Positions 44,551 through 53,750 of a stretch of DNA of 64,000 nt are shown here, piece after piece. Position numbers and translations under genes: made by a program. Every line of letters starts with the position of its first letter. The first letter of the stretch is position 1. The notes beneath the pieces are model-generated. The model made no database searches, was not told the origin of the DNA, and saw only the letters and a program-made list of their open reading frames with translations. The DNA comes from Agromyces sp. 3263 (GTDB lineage: Bacteria; Actinomycetota; Actinomycetes; Actinomycetales; Microbacteriaceae): the NCBI RefSeq assembly GCF_031456545.1, contig NZ_JAVDUV010000001.1, positions 1,116,001-1,180,000 on the forward strand, read 5' to 3'.

Positions 44551-46119
44551 TCACTCGGCGACCAGGCTCGTGCCGCCCGAGAACTGCGAGAGCTCGAACA
44601 CCACGAACTCCGCGGGCTTCACCGGGGCGACGCCGATCTGGCAGACGACCTGGCCGACGTCGATGAGCTCGGCGGGGTTCGTCTCCTCGTCGCACTTGAC
44701 GAAGAAGGCCTCGTCGGCGGTGTTGCCGAACAGGGCGCCCTTGCGCCACTCGTTGATGAGGAACGCCGAGATCGAGCGACGCAGCTTGCCCCAGAGGGCG
44801 GGGTCGTTCGGCTCGAACACCGCGAACTGCGTGGCGCCCAGGATCGACTTCTCCAGGTAGTTGAAGAGGCGGCGGATGTTCACGTACCGCCAGGCCGGGT
44901 CGCTCGAGAGGGTGCGGGCACCCCAGACCCGGATGCCGCGGCCGGGGAACGCGCGGATGGCGTTCACGCCGATCGGGTTGAGCAGCTCCTGCTCGGTGCG
45001 CGTCAGCTGCGTCTGCAGCTCGATCGCGCCGCGCACGACCTCGTTCGCCGGCGCCTTGTGCACGCCGCGCTCGCTGTCGTTGCGCGCCCAGATGCCCGCG
45101 AGGTACCCCGACGGCGGCACGAAGCGGTTGCTTCCGGTCGCCGGGTCGAGCACCTTGATCCACGGGTAGTAGAGGGTCGCGAACTTCGAGTCGTAGCCGG
45201 CGCCGGTGCGGCGCCACGCGACGATCTCCTGCGCGTTCAGGGCCGGCGGCGGGTCGAGGATGGCGACGCGGTCGCCCATGAGCTCGCAGTGCGCGATGAC
45301 CGCGAGCTGCACGGCCTTGACGGTCTCGAGGTCGATGGCGCCCTGCTCGTAGGCCGCCATGAGGTCGGGGACGACCACCATGGTGACCTCCTCGATCTCC
45401 TCGAGGCCGCTGAAGCCCGTGCGGTCGGCGGCGTTGCCGATGTAGTTCGCCGCCGAGACGCCCTCGAGCACGATGGGCTGCTCCTCGGGCTCCGGCACGG
45501 CCAGGTCGAACCGGCCCGGCTTCGGGAGGACGCCGGCGGATGCCGCATCCACCTCCTCGACCGTGACCAGCTTCGACTCCGTGGCGACCTTGGTCACGAC
45601 GTAGGCGGCGTGATCGGGTTTCGGCGAGACCTGCTCCCACACTTCGGGCGCGCGGCCCTCGGCCGTGACGACGACCTTGAAGACGCCGTCCTCCGGCTCC
45701 TCGCCGCCCGGATCGGCGATCTCCACCGAGATCGGCTTCGCATTCGGCGAGGCGTTCTTCGCCGTGAACACGTAGTTGCCGATGGTCGCGGTCTGCGGTC
45801 CCGACGCGATGGCCTTCTGCTCCCGCTTGCCGCCCTTGCCGCCCGAGCTCTGCTGGCCCGTGCCGACGCGGACGACGTAGCAGTTGCCGCCGCCGTTCAG
45901 GAAGTAGCCGTACACCGAGTACGCGAGATAGGCGCCCGGATAGAGCCCGCCGAACTGGTCGACGAACTGCGTCCAATTGGACACGAGCGTCGGCGAGTTC
46001 TCAGGCCCTTTCGGTGCCATCCCGATGAATGCTGCGACCGCGGTGCCGACGCCCTCGATCGGGCGCGTCGCGGCCTCGATCTCCTGCACGTACACACCGG
46101 GTGAGAGATAGGTGGGCAT
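44551..46119 (-). CDS. cis2: CIS contractile sheath protein (Cis2)
   Basis: A 522-aa tail sheath protein. MPTYLSPGVYVQEIE is the classic sheath N-terminus. The C-terminal domain (RAFPGRGIRVWGARTLSSDPAWRYVNIRRLFNYLEKSI pattern; keyed on RGIRVWGART and NIRRL) carries the extended strands that link subunits. The middle domain (about 80-330) is surface-exposed and variable. AAGGAG precedes ATG at 46119. It is the only sheath gene in the locus, where Afp-type systems have three. Confidence 0.95.
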   Translation of the reverse strand: MPTYLSPGVYVQEIEAATRPIEGVGTAVAAFIGMAPKGPENSPTLVSNWTQFVDQFGGLYPGAYLAYSVYGYFLNGGGNCYVVRVGTGQQSSGGKGGKREQKAIASGPQTATIGNYVFTAKNASPNAKPISVEIADPGGEEPEDGVFKVVVTAEGRAPEVWEQVSPKPDHAAYVVTKVATESKLVTVEEVDAASAGVLPKPGRFDLAVPEPEEQPIVLEGVSAANYIGNAADRTGFSGLEEIEEVTMVVVPDLMAAYEQGAIDLETVKAVQLAVIAHCELMGDRVAILDPPPALNAQEIVAWRRTGAGYDSKFATLYYPWIKVLDPATGSNRFVPPSGYLAGIWARNDSERGVHKAPANEVVRGAIELQTQLTRTEQELLNPIGVNAIRAFPGRGIRVWGARTLSSDPAWRYVNIRRLFNYLEKSILGATQFAVFEPNDPALWGKLRRSISAFLINEWRKGALFGNTADEAFFVKCDEETNPAELIDVGQVVCQIGVAPVKPAEFVVFELSQFSGGTSLVAE

Positions 46120-46245
46120 CCCCGACTCCTTCGCTGGATTGCGTGATCCAAGCGTCGGTCCGCGGATGCCGCGGCGGGGGGTCCAACCGGACGGGCGAGG
46201 GGGTGAGAAGGGCTGCTCGATGGGGCAGGGGGAACAGGCGTCGGC

Positions 46246-46956
46246 CTAACCGGCCGACTCCTCCTGCTCCTCCTCGGCCTCTTCGCGCTGCACCCAGAGC
46301 CCCTGCACGGGCTCCTCCTCCTCGTCGCCCTCGCGCTGCACGGTCGGTGCTCCGGCGCCGGAGCCGTCGTCGATCCGCTGCACGGGCGCCGGTTCGCTCA
46401 TGACCCTGGCCGCGTTGTCGGCGGCGGCGCGTTCGAAGCGGTCGCCGGGATCGCTGACGCTGACGCCGCTGCCGGTCGGGGTGCCCTCGACGGGGCCCGA
46501 CCGCTGCTGCACGACGTGGGTGAGCTCGTGGGCGATGGTCGTCCGACCCGCCTGCGACGACGGATCGTACGCGTCGCGCTGGAAGACGACATTGCTGCCC
46601 ACCGTGTAGGCGTGCGCGCCGACCGACCTCGCGGACTCGTGCGCCGCGGCATCCGTGTGCACCCGCACGTCGCCGAAGTCGTGGCCGAGGCGCGACTCCA
46701 TGTCCGTTCGCACCGCCGGTTCGAGCGGCGAGCCGCCCGACGACACGACGTCGAGCACCGGCGAGCGCTGCTCCTCGACGAGGTCGCTCACGGCCGCGTT
46801 GCCCGCCTCTCGCTGCAGGCGCAGCATCGTCGCCGGGCCGAGCACGTCGGCTCGGCGCTCGGCGAGCCCGTGCGTCGTCGCCTGGCCCTCGCGGGCGGCA
46901 TCCGTTCCCCGGCGTCCGACCTCGAGGTCGACGCCGTCGTAGTCATGTGCGTGCAT
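46246..46956 (-). CDS. DUF4157 (eCIS-core) protein with HExxH motif
   Basis: A 236-aa protein. The eCIS-core domain spans about 45-155: MLRLQREAGNAAV, then DMESRLGHDFGDVRVHTD, AHAYTVGSNVVF and the zinc-protease motif HELTH (143-147). A flexible acidic tail with three VQR copies (192-194, 206-208, 222-224) follows. DUF4157 proteins mark eCIS loci and often precede effector domains; here no toxin domain follows. GGAGGTG precedes ATG at 46956. It might be an effector, a maturation protease or a structural part. The 126 bp downstream to the sheath hold only its ribosome-binding site and motif copies. Confidence 0.9.
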   Translation of the reverse strand: MHAHDYDGVDLEVGRRGTDAAREGQATTHGLAERRADVLGPATMLRLQREAGNAAVSDLVEEQRSPVLDVVSSGGSPLEPAVRTDMESRLGHDFGDVRVHTDAAAHESARSVGAHAYTVGSNVVFQRDAYDPSSQAGRTTIAHELTHVVQQRSGPVEGTPTGSGVSVSDPGDRFERAAADNAARVMSEPAPVQRIDDGSGAGAPTVQREGDEEEEPVQGLWVQREEAEEEQEESAG

Positions 46957-47067
46957 GGTGCACCTCCACGATCGACCGCTTCCATTTCACCGCGGGCGGG
47001 CCCGGCGCGGGCGAGTTGTGCCCGATCGGGAAGGCGCGCGTTCGCGAACGCGCAGCGCGACGCCCGG

Positions 47068-49119
47068 TCATCCGCCCGCCACCTCGGCCCAGTACCGGCC
47101 GAACTCGCGCTCGACGACGAGGCGGCCGAGCTTGCGGTACTCCCGGTGCACGCCGAGCACGAGGTGTCGCATCGAGACGCCGCCGCGTTCGGATGCCGCG
47201 AGGTAGGCCGCCGTGACGGCCGCGGCCCTGATGGCGCCGCCCGCGAGCTCGAACGACCGCCCGAGGAACTCCAGGTCGAGGTCGTCGGCGCGCCGCACGC
47301 GGGAGCCCAGGCTCTGGTCCCAGAGCCGGCTGCGGTGCGCAGCGTCGGGCATCGGGAAGTCGACGATCACGTCGAGGCGTCGCGTGAACGCCTCGTCGAT
47401 GTTCGCGCGAAGGTTCGTCGCGAGGATCGCGAGGCCGTCGAACGTCTCCATGCGCTGCAGCAGGTAGGCGCTCTCGACGTTCGCGTAGCGGTCGTGCGCG
47501 TCCTTCACGTCGCTGCGCTTGCCGAACACCGCGTCGGCCTCGTCGAAGAGCAGCACCGCATTGGTGCCCGCGGCCGCGCGGAAGATGCGCTCGAGGTTCT
47601 TCTCGGTCTCGCCGATGTACTTGTCGACGACGGTCGAGAGGTCGATGACGTAGAGGTCGAGGCCGAGCCCGCCCGCGACGACCTCGGCCGACATGGTCTT
47701 GCCGGTGCCCGAGTCGCCGGCGAAGAGCGCCACGACGCCGTGGCCGCGGCCGCCGCCGGGCCGCATGCCCCAGTCGCCGAGCACCTGCTCGCGGTGCCGG
47801 GCGCGCAGCTCGATCTCGCGCAGGGCGTTCATCGGCGCCGCCGGCAGCACCAGGTCGGACCAGCCCACCCGCGGGGCGACGCGCCGGGCGAGCCGGTCGA
47901 GCGCCGAGGCGTTCTCCGCCCTGGCCCCTGCGGCGAGGTCGGCGGCGGTGATCGTGCCCGACGTCGACAGTGCGGCCTGCGCACGGGCCGTCGACGCGGC
48001 CCGCTGCACCTGCTCGGGGCGCAACCGGAACTGCGCCGTCGCCGTCGACACGTCGAGCCCGTCGGCCATCGGGCCGAGCGACCGTCGCCAGAGCCGCGTG
48101 CGCTCGTCGATCGTCGTCGCCTCGACCTCCGCCATCGCGGGCAGGTCGCGATGCCAGGCCGGATCCCAGGTGGACTCGCCGACGAAGACCGTCGGCTGGG
48201 TCGAGTCGGCGAGCGCCTCGATGAGCGCGCGGCCCGTGTCCGTGGTCACCGGCGAGGCGATGAGGCCGAACCCGCGCAGTCGCGCCTCGCGCGCCACGAG
48301 CCGGGCCAGCGGCACGGCGTCGGCATCGCCGCCGAGCCGCTCGAGGTCGACGAGCAGGGCGCCCGGCGCTTCGGCGTGCAGCGCGCGCACGGCGACGGCC
48401 TCGCCCGATCCGGTGGCCGGCTCGCGGAGGTACACCAGGCGGATGCCGGAGGCGAGCGCCTGGCGCACGCGCGCGTCATCGCCCCACTCGAGGTCGACGG
48501 GCTCGCGCAACACGCCGTCGAGCGCACGGTCGGCGGTGTCGTCGCCGAGGAGGTGCCCGACGATGCGGTCGGGGACGCGCACGGCCCGCCCCGGCAGCGG
48601 CCGGTCGGGGTCCTCGACGATCACCAGCCCGCCCGTCACGAGCGGCCCCGAGATGAGCCGTGCGCGGTCGGCGGCGCTCGTGAGCGGCACCCCGCAGAGC
48701 TCGAGCGCGACCGAGACGGAGGGCCGACGGCGCCCGACGTCGTCGTTCAGGTAGCCGAAGAACCGCTCGAACCGCGGATCGAGGTCGGCGGCCAGCGCGA
48801 TGACGAGCAGGTCGACGTCGATGGGCCCGAGGCCGAACGCCGCCGCGAGCGTACGAAGCCGGATCGGATGCCCGGCGGCCTCCGCCACGTCGGCGCCCTG
48901 CTCGCATGCCGCGAGGCGGGCCGAGGCATCCGACCAGTCGGGCACGCCGGGCGCGCCGTCGAGCAGCCGGTCGACCATCTCGTCGCTGAGGTACAGCCCG
49001 CGGAAGGGGTCGTCGGGCTGGGGATCGGCCGCGCGACGGGCGGCGACCAGGCGCCGGATGCGGTCCTCGATCGCGCCGAGCCGCCCCAGCAGGTGCACGA
49101 TGCTGGGGTCGTCGATCAT
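47068..49119 (-). CDS. cis15: CIS AAA+ ATPase (Cis15)
   Basis: A 683-aa AAA+ protein like Afp15/Pvc15. The N-terminal half (1-430) is a winged, degenerate AAA-like region. The C-terminal ATPase has Walker A AGDSGTGKT (about 466-474), Walker B LLFDEADAVFGKR (about 520) and the sensor ATNLR followed by an arginine finger RRLDVIVDFP. In CIS it is thought to assist assembly or cargo loading. ATG at 49119 is one base from the cap-gene stop. Confidence 0.93.
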   Translation of the reverse strand: MIDDPSIVHLLGRLGAIEDRIRRLVAARRAADPQPDDPFRGLYLSDEMVDRLLDGAPGVPDWSDASARLAACEQGADVAEAAGHPIRLRTLAAAFGLGPIDVDLLVIALAADLDPRFERFFGYLNDDVGRRRPSVSVALELCGVPLTSAADRARLISGPLVTGGLVIVEDPDRPLPGRAVRVPDRIVGHLLGDDTADRALDGVLREPVDLEWGDDARVRQALASGIRLVYLREPATGSGEAVAVRALHAEAPGALLVDLERLGGDADAVPLARLVAREARLRGFGLIASPVTTDTGRALIEALADSTQPTVFVGESTWDPAWHRDLPAMAEVEATTIDERTRLWRRSLGPMADGLDVSTATAQFRLRPEQVQRAASTARAQAALSTSGTITAADLAAGARAENASALDRLARRVAPRVGWSDLVLPAAPMNALREIELRARHREQVLGDWGMRPGGGRGHGVVALFAGDSGTGKTMSAEVVAGGLGLDLYVIDLSTVVDKYIGETEKNLERIFRAAAGTNAVLLFDEADAVFGKRSDVKDAHDRYANVESAYLLQRMETFDGLAILATNLRANIDEAFTRRLDVIVDFPMPDAAHRSRLWDQSLGSRVRRADDLDLEFLGRSFELAGGAIRAAAVTAAYLAASERGGVSMRHLVLGVHREYRKLGRLVVEREFGRYWAEVAGG

Positions 49120-49120
49120 C

Positions 49121-49741
49121 TCAGTCTCCCGTCGGAGCGGCACGGAACGCGGCATCCTCGATCCCCAGTCCCGCCGCTTCGAGCTGGGCGGTGACGCCGC
49201 CGGTGACGGGCGGTCCGGCGGGGTACAGGATCGACCGGCTGAGCGGTGCGGTGACGACGACGTCGAGCGAGGGCTTCAGCTCGCCGCCGAGCGACGACCA
49301 GACGTCGGCGAACGCCCGGTCCTCGGGCGGCGGCTGGGCGATGGTGATCGAGCACCGCAAGCCCGTCTCGGCGAGGGTCTCGATGATGAACGCGTCGGGA
49401 ATGGCGTCGAAGCGGATGAAGCAGCGCAGCAGCGCGTCGAGGAGGCGGTGCTCGTCGTCGGGCCGTTGCGTCCACGCCGTGACGAGGTACGACAGCTTGT
49501 AGTACCGGGGCGCGGGCGCGCGGTGCGTGACGATGCCGCGGTCGTCGCGCTGCTCCGAGAAGCCGTACTCGCGCCGTCGTACGTCCTCACGGATGTCGTA
49601 GAGGAAGAGGTCGACCGTCGGTGCGTTTCTCCGGGCCGCCCAGTCCTTCGTGGGGGCGTCGAGCGCCACGTCGACGTCGGCGGCGATGCCGTCCGACTCC
49701 TTGACGAGCGTGCGCAGCGCGTCGTCGATCTCGCCGATCAT
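49121..49741 (-). CDS. cis16: CIS cap protein, DUF4255/Pvc16-like (Cis16)
   Basis: A 206-aa DUF4255 protein: IGEIDDALRTLVK, then PTVDLFLYDIREDVRRREYG, RYYKLSYLVTAWTQRPDDEH and LLDALLRCFIRFDAIP. Afp16/Pvc16 caps the distal end of sheath and tube and sets termination of assembly. ATG at 49741 overlaps the stop of the large exported protein by four bases, so the two are translationally coupled. Confidence 0.93.
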   Translation of the reverse strand: MIGEIDDALRTLVKESDGIAADVDVALDAPTKDWAARRNAPTVDLFLYDIREDVRRREYGFSEQRDDRGIVTHRAPAPRYYKLSYLVTAWTQRPDDEHRLLDALLRCFIRFDAIPDAFIIETLAETGLRCSITIAQPPPEDRAFADVWSSLGGELKPSLDVVVTAPLSRSILYPAGPPVTGGVTAQLEAAGLGIEDAAFRAAPTGD

Positions 49742-52700
49742 CCGCCCCTCCCGAGCAGGTTGGGCGCCATCGCGGAGCGTGGCGCGACGAGCAGGCGGTT
49801 GCTCGACGGGATGTCGCCGAACAGGCCGTCGACGCTGTGCATGACGAGCGTGCGGATGCCGGGCAGCTCCCACCTGAGCACGAGCAGGGCCCAGCGCGCC
49901 GACGTCGGGTCGCCCGAGCCGGGCCAGCGCACGCTCGGCGTGTCGGTCGGCACGCCGTCCCAGTGGAACGTGACGGCGGCGTTCGGCGGCAGCGACGTGC
50001 CGATCGCACCGATCACCTCGCCGGGCGTCGTCACCGCCGGCGACATGCGCAGGTTGGGCTGGAGCACCGTGAACGGCTCGCGGTCCTCGCCGATCCACGA
50101 CGGCGGCAGGGCGGCGGGGAGCGGCTCCGGCGCGAGGGTCGGCGACGGCAGTTCGACCACCGGTGCGTCGAACGACAGTGCGACGCCGTCGACGACGAGA
50201 TCGTCGGTTCGGGGCGCCACCGGGGGCACCGGCGGCAGGGTCGGTGCGGGCATCGAGAAGGTCAGGGTCACCACGGCGGATGCCCCGGGCTGGTCGAGTC
50301 CCGTCACGACGCAGGTCGTGCCCGAGAAGCTCGCGCATCCGGCGTCGGACGTCTTCGTGAGGTATCCCGCCCACGTGTAGTCCAAGCCGATCTCGAGCCC
50401 CGGCAGCACGGCGCCGGGCGTCTCCCGGGTGACGACGGTGGTGAGGACCAGCTGCTTGCCGCCGGTGTACCCGGGGTCGTGGTCGTCCGCGAGGTCGAGG
50501 GTGATGGCCGGGCGCACGCGGGTCACCGGCGCTTCGTCGGGGGCGACCCAGTCGACCGGGAGGTCGGGAACCAGGTCGGAGTCCGCCCCGCCGAGCGAGT
50601 CGGCCTCGGCGCGCACGACGCCCGGGAGGACGCTGCCATCGGGCGAACCGGCGACCGAGAACTCGAGGCCGACCTGCGCCACGGAGCCCGGCTTCGACAG
50701 CAGCACGTCGCAGATCGCGCCGTCCCAGGACTCGCACCCGGTCGGGGGCACGTTCGGATGCAGGAACGCCGGCCAGGTGATCGCCACGCCCACGATGAGC
50801 TCGCCGAACGGGTCGCGTCGCGCGCCGGCGAACGCCTCCCGCGTGACGGTGATCGTCGCCGCGACGTCGTGGCCGCCCTGCCACACGAGCTCGCGGTCGA
50901 GTGCCACGTCGAGGGTGATGAACGGATCGACGCCCGCGACCGGGGCCTCGCCGGGTACCACCCACTCGACGGGCAGGTCGCGGTCCTCGCCCTCGTCGCG
51001 GTCCTCGAGGAGGTACGCCCCCTCGGCGCGGACCACCCCGTCGACGACGCCCGGCCCGATCGCGAAGGTCAGGGTGATCATGACGGCGCCCTCCGGTCCC
51101 GGGTCGGGCAGGACCACCTCGCACACGAGTCCGTCCCACGAGACGCAGCCGCTCGGATCGGCGACCGGCGTCAGGTAGGCGGGCCAGGTGATCGCCACGC
51201 CCACCACGAGCTCGTCGTAGAGATCGCCGTCGTCGCCGCGTTCCGCACGGGTGACCGTCACCCGCGCACCCAGGTAGGGGCCGTCCTCCCAGACGTAGTC
51301 GTTCGTGAGGTCCACGTCGAGCGTCACGAGCTCGGCGTCGGTGATCTGCGAGTCGTAGGCGTGCTCGAGCCACCCGTCTGGTGCGGTGAGCGGGGCGCCG
51401 TCGAAGTCGAACCGGGCCGCGTCCTGGTCGGCGTCGAGGTATCCGACGCCGATCTCCGCGGGCGGTGCGAACTCCACCGTGATCACGGCCTCGGACCCGG
51501 GTTCGTCGAGGCCGGTGATGGTGCAGACGCCCCCGATGTAGGTCGCGCACCCCACCGGATCGCCGGTCGGTACCAGCGCTGCATCGAATTCGAGCGCGAC
51601 GTCGAGCTCGAGCCCGAAGAGCGTGACCGCGGCGGCGGCAGCGTGCGAGACCCGGATGACGCCCTCGATGCCCTGCTCGTCGCCGAGGGTCGACAGCTTG
51701 GGTCGCAGCTCCACCTCCATCGGGAACGGCCGGTCCAATGCCACGACGGATGCCGCATCCACGCCGGTCCACGTGCCCGGGATGTCCAGGGCGCCCTCCG
51801 GTCGCGGCGTCGGGGCCGCCTTCACGATGGCCGGGTGCACGTCGGACGCGGCGACGACCCGGATCGCCGAAGGCTGCTCCGACCGCGGCGCCAGCGCGAT
51901 GACCGGCCCCGGCGGCGTGTACCAGCCCCCCTGGCCGATGATCGAGATCGCGCCCTGGCCGCCGTTGCCGGGGGGCACGTTGAACGCCATGGTGAACACG
52001 GTCGTCCTGCGCACGTTCGTCGGCTCGGTGATGGCGCAGAGTCCGGCCACCAGCCCGCCGTCGCAGGCGTCGGCCGGGGTCGTGCCGCCGACGGGCGCGA
52101 GGAACGCCGGCCAGTTGATCGCGAAGAGCACCTGTGAGGAGGCCGTGCGCGGTGCGGCATCCGGTTCGTGGGTCACGGTGAAGGTCGCGACGATCGTGTC
52201 GCCGATCCCCGTGGTGGCCGCTCGCCGGTCGACGGTCACCCCCGCCGAGAAGACCGGCGCGAGCTCGAGGTAGTCCTCGTCCGAGGTGAGGTCGGCGGCG
52301 TCGAAGTCGACCCGGCTGAACAGCTCCACGTCCTGGAGGTAGCCGCCGGTGACCTGCGCCGTCACGACGGGCAGGGCGGGCGGCACCCCCAGCAGTTGGA
52401 ACCAGTAGGTGAAGACGGCCGGCGTCAGCGGATCCCTCGGCACGTCGAGCACGCACTCGTCACCGGGCGTCGGCGTCGCGGCCGACACCATGGTCACCGG
52501 GTCCATGACGAGGAGGCACCCGCTCACGCCGTGCTCCGAGCCGGTGCCGACCGAGAGCCGGGTCGTGTCCCAGTCCATCGCCACCGAGACGAGCGCGTCG
52601 GGGTAGACCTCGGCGTCGCGGGCCGTCACCGTGACGGTCGCGCGCACCCACGTTCCGCCCGGGGCGGTGCGCGGGGCGGTCTGCACATCGACCGAGAAGG

Positions 52701-52818
52701 CGGGAACCGGTTCGTCCGCCGCGACAGCGGGCGACGCGGCGACGATCGTCGACGCGCCGAGGAGCACGGCCAGCGTCATGGCGACGCTCGCCCAGGCGAT
52801 CCGGCTCCGGCTCGTCAC
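49738..52818 (-). CDS. Exported Cys-pair repeat protein in the CIS operon
   Basis: A 1026-aa exported protein. A signal peptide (about 1-33, ASVAMTLAVLLGASTIVA core, cleavage near VAA) is followed by about six beta-rich repeats of 120-170 residues. Each has a C-x6-12-C pair such as GCVSWDGLVC, GCESWDGAIC and GCASFSGTTC, plus ITWPAYL or ITWPAFL. An Ig-like C-terminal domain ends the protein. No wall anchor or transmembrane helix is visible. GTG at 52818 was chosen from GGAGGAGG and the signal peptide. Export contrasts with the other CIS parts. Candidate surface receptor or adhesin for the system; unproven. Confidence 0.78.
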   Translation of the reverse strand: MTSRSRIAWASVAMTLAVLLGASTIVAASPAVAADEPVPAFSVDVQTAPRTAPGGTWVRATVTVTARDAEVYPDALVSVAMDWDTTRLSVGTGSEHGVSGCLLVMDPVTMVSAATPTPGDECVLDVPRDPLTPAVFTYWFQLLGVPPALPVVTAQVTGGYLQDVELFSRVDFDAADLTSDEDYLELAPVFSAGVTVDRRAATTGIGDTIVATFTVTHEPDAAPRTASSQVLFAINWPAFLAPVGGTTPADACDGGLVAGLCAITEPTNVRRTTVFTMAFNVPPGNGGQGAISIIGQGGWYTPPGPVIALAPRSEQPSAIRVVAASDVHPAIVKAAPTPRPEGALDIPGTWTGVDAASVVALDRPFPMEVELRPKLSTLGDEQGIEGVIRVSHAAAAAVTLFGLELDVALEFDAALVPTGDPVGCATYIGGVCTITGLDEPGSEAVITVEFAPPAEIGVGYLDADQDAARFDFDGAPLTAPDGWLEHAYDSQITDAELVTLDVDLTNDYVWEDGPYLGARVTVTRAERGDDGDLYDELVVGVAITWPAYLTPVADPSGCVSWDGLVCEVVLPDPGPEGAVMITLTFAIGPGVVDGVVRAEGAYLLEDRDEGEDRDLPVEWVVPGEAPVAGVDPFITLDVALDRELVWQGGHDVAATITVTREAFAGARRDPFGELIVGVAITWPAFLHPNVPPTGCESWDGAICDVLLSKPGSVAQVGLEFSVAGSPDGSVLPGVVRAEADSLGGADSDLVPDLPVDWVAPDEAPVTRVRPAITLDLADDHDPGYTGGKQLVLTTVVTRETPGAVLPGLEIGLDYTWAGYLTKTSDAGCASFSGTTCVVTGLDQPGASAVVTLTFSMPAPTLPPVPPVAPRTDDLVVDGVALSFDAPVVELPSPTLAPEPLPAALPPSWIGEDREPFTVLQPNLRMSPAVTTPGEVIGAIGTSLPPNAAVTFHWDGVPTDTPSVRWPGSGDPTSARWALLVLRWELPGIRTLVMHSVDGLFGDIPSSNRLLVAPRSAMAPNLLGRGG

Positions 52819-52958
52819 GATCCTCCTCCGACCTCTCCACCTTCGAGGCAGTGCGCGTGTGCGGCAGCCGAGGCCGGGCACCCTTCGGTGCAGCCGGGAT
52901 TACCCCCTCGGGCAGCCGCCCGCGGCGACCCTCACGAGCGGCCGCCCGCGGCATCCGC

Positions 52959-53582
52959 TCAGATGAGTCCCTCGCGCACCGCGTACGCCACCGCGTGCGA
53001 GCGGTTGCGCAGCTGCAGGCGCGTGGTCACGTCGTGGAGCACGTTCTTCACCGTGCGCTCGGAGTACGAGAGCTTCGTGGCGATCTGCGCGGTGTCCCAG
53101 CCCTCGGCGACGAGTCGCAGCACGTCCACCTCTCGGGCGGCGAGGCCCGTGAAGGTGATGCCGCGCGGGTCGAGCACGGTGCGCTGCAACCGGCCGACCT
53201 GGTCGAGGAGGCGGCCGAGCAGGTCGGGCGGCACCGCGCCCTCGCCGGCGGCCGCCGTGAGGATCACCGAGACGAGGCGGTCGGTCGTGGCATCCGCTCG
53301 CCGTACCAACCCGACGACGCCGCTCTCGACGGCGCGCACGAGGTCCTTGTCGTCGAGGTGCGACGAGATGAGCACGACACGGCTCGAGCCGTTGCGGCGC
53401 AGGAACCGCAGGGTGTTGAGGGTCTCGTCGTCGACCTCGTCGGAGATGACGAGCACCACGTCGGGCGCCTCCTCCTCCTGCGGGCCGACGACGCGCACCT
53501 CGGGGCGGGGGCGGAGCGCACTCGCGACGCCCGCCTCGGAGATGGGGTCGCGCGCATAGACCCGCACGGTCGTTCTGGTCAT
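52959..53582 (-). CDS. LuxR-type regulator with atypical receiver domain
   Basis: A 207-aa regulator. Residues 1-115 follow a receiver fold, but the acidic pair is reduced to RD (YARDPIS) and the last-strand lysine is Arg (GLVRRAD), so phosphotransfer is doubtful. The C-terminal LuxR helix-turn-helix (about 143-205) is intact: LAAREVDVLRLVAEGWDTAQIATKLSYSERTVK pattern, keyed on LSYSERTVKN. ATG at 53582 has GAAGGAA upstream. As first gene of the minus-strand CIS run, divergent from the membrane protein gene, it likely controls the locus. Confidence 0.85.
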   Translation of the reverse strand: MTRTTVRVYARDPISEAGVASALRPRPEVRVVGPQEEEAPDVVLVISDEVDDETLNTLRFLRRNGSSRVVLISSHLDDKDLVRAVESGVVGLVRRADATTDRLVSVILTAAAGEGAVPPDLLGRLLDQVGRLQRTVLDPRGITFTGLAAREVDVLRLVAEGWDTAQIATKLSYSERTVKNVLHDVTTRLQLRNRSHAVAYAVREGLI

Positions 53583-53629
53583 GGTCGTTCCTTCGCAAGT
53601 GCGGGTTGCGGGTCGTGCGGGGTGCTCGG

Positions 53630-53642
53630 GGACAGTATGTCC
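53630..53642. promoter_or_regulatory. Small palindrome in the divergent CIS promoter gap
   Basis: GGACA-GTA-TGTCC lies in the 168-bp gap between the LuxR-type gene and the membrane-protein gene. It is a possible operator for the LuxR-type regulator; the arms are only 5 bp, so chance is not excluded. Confidence 0.3.
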
Positions 53643-53750
53643 GGGCATCCTCTTCGCGCACTCAACACCCGCTCAACGGGCAACTTCGTTGCGCGAGCGG
53701 CAGGCCGCGCGGGCTCCGCGGTCGCTTCCAGCCGGCCGTAGCGTGACGCC

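Noticed and set aside
53630-53642. GGACA-GTA-TGTCC as a firm LuxR operator
   Set aside because: Arms are only 5 bp and LuxR/NarL sites vary, so it is listed only as a weak candidate.
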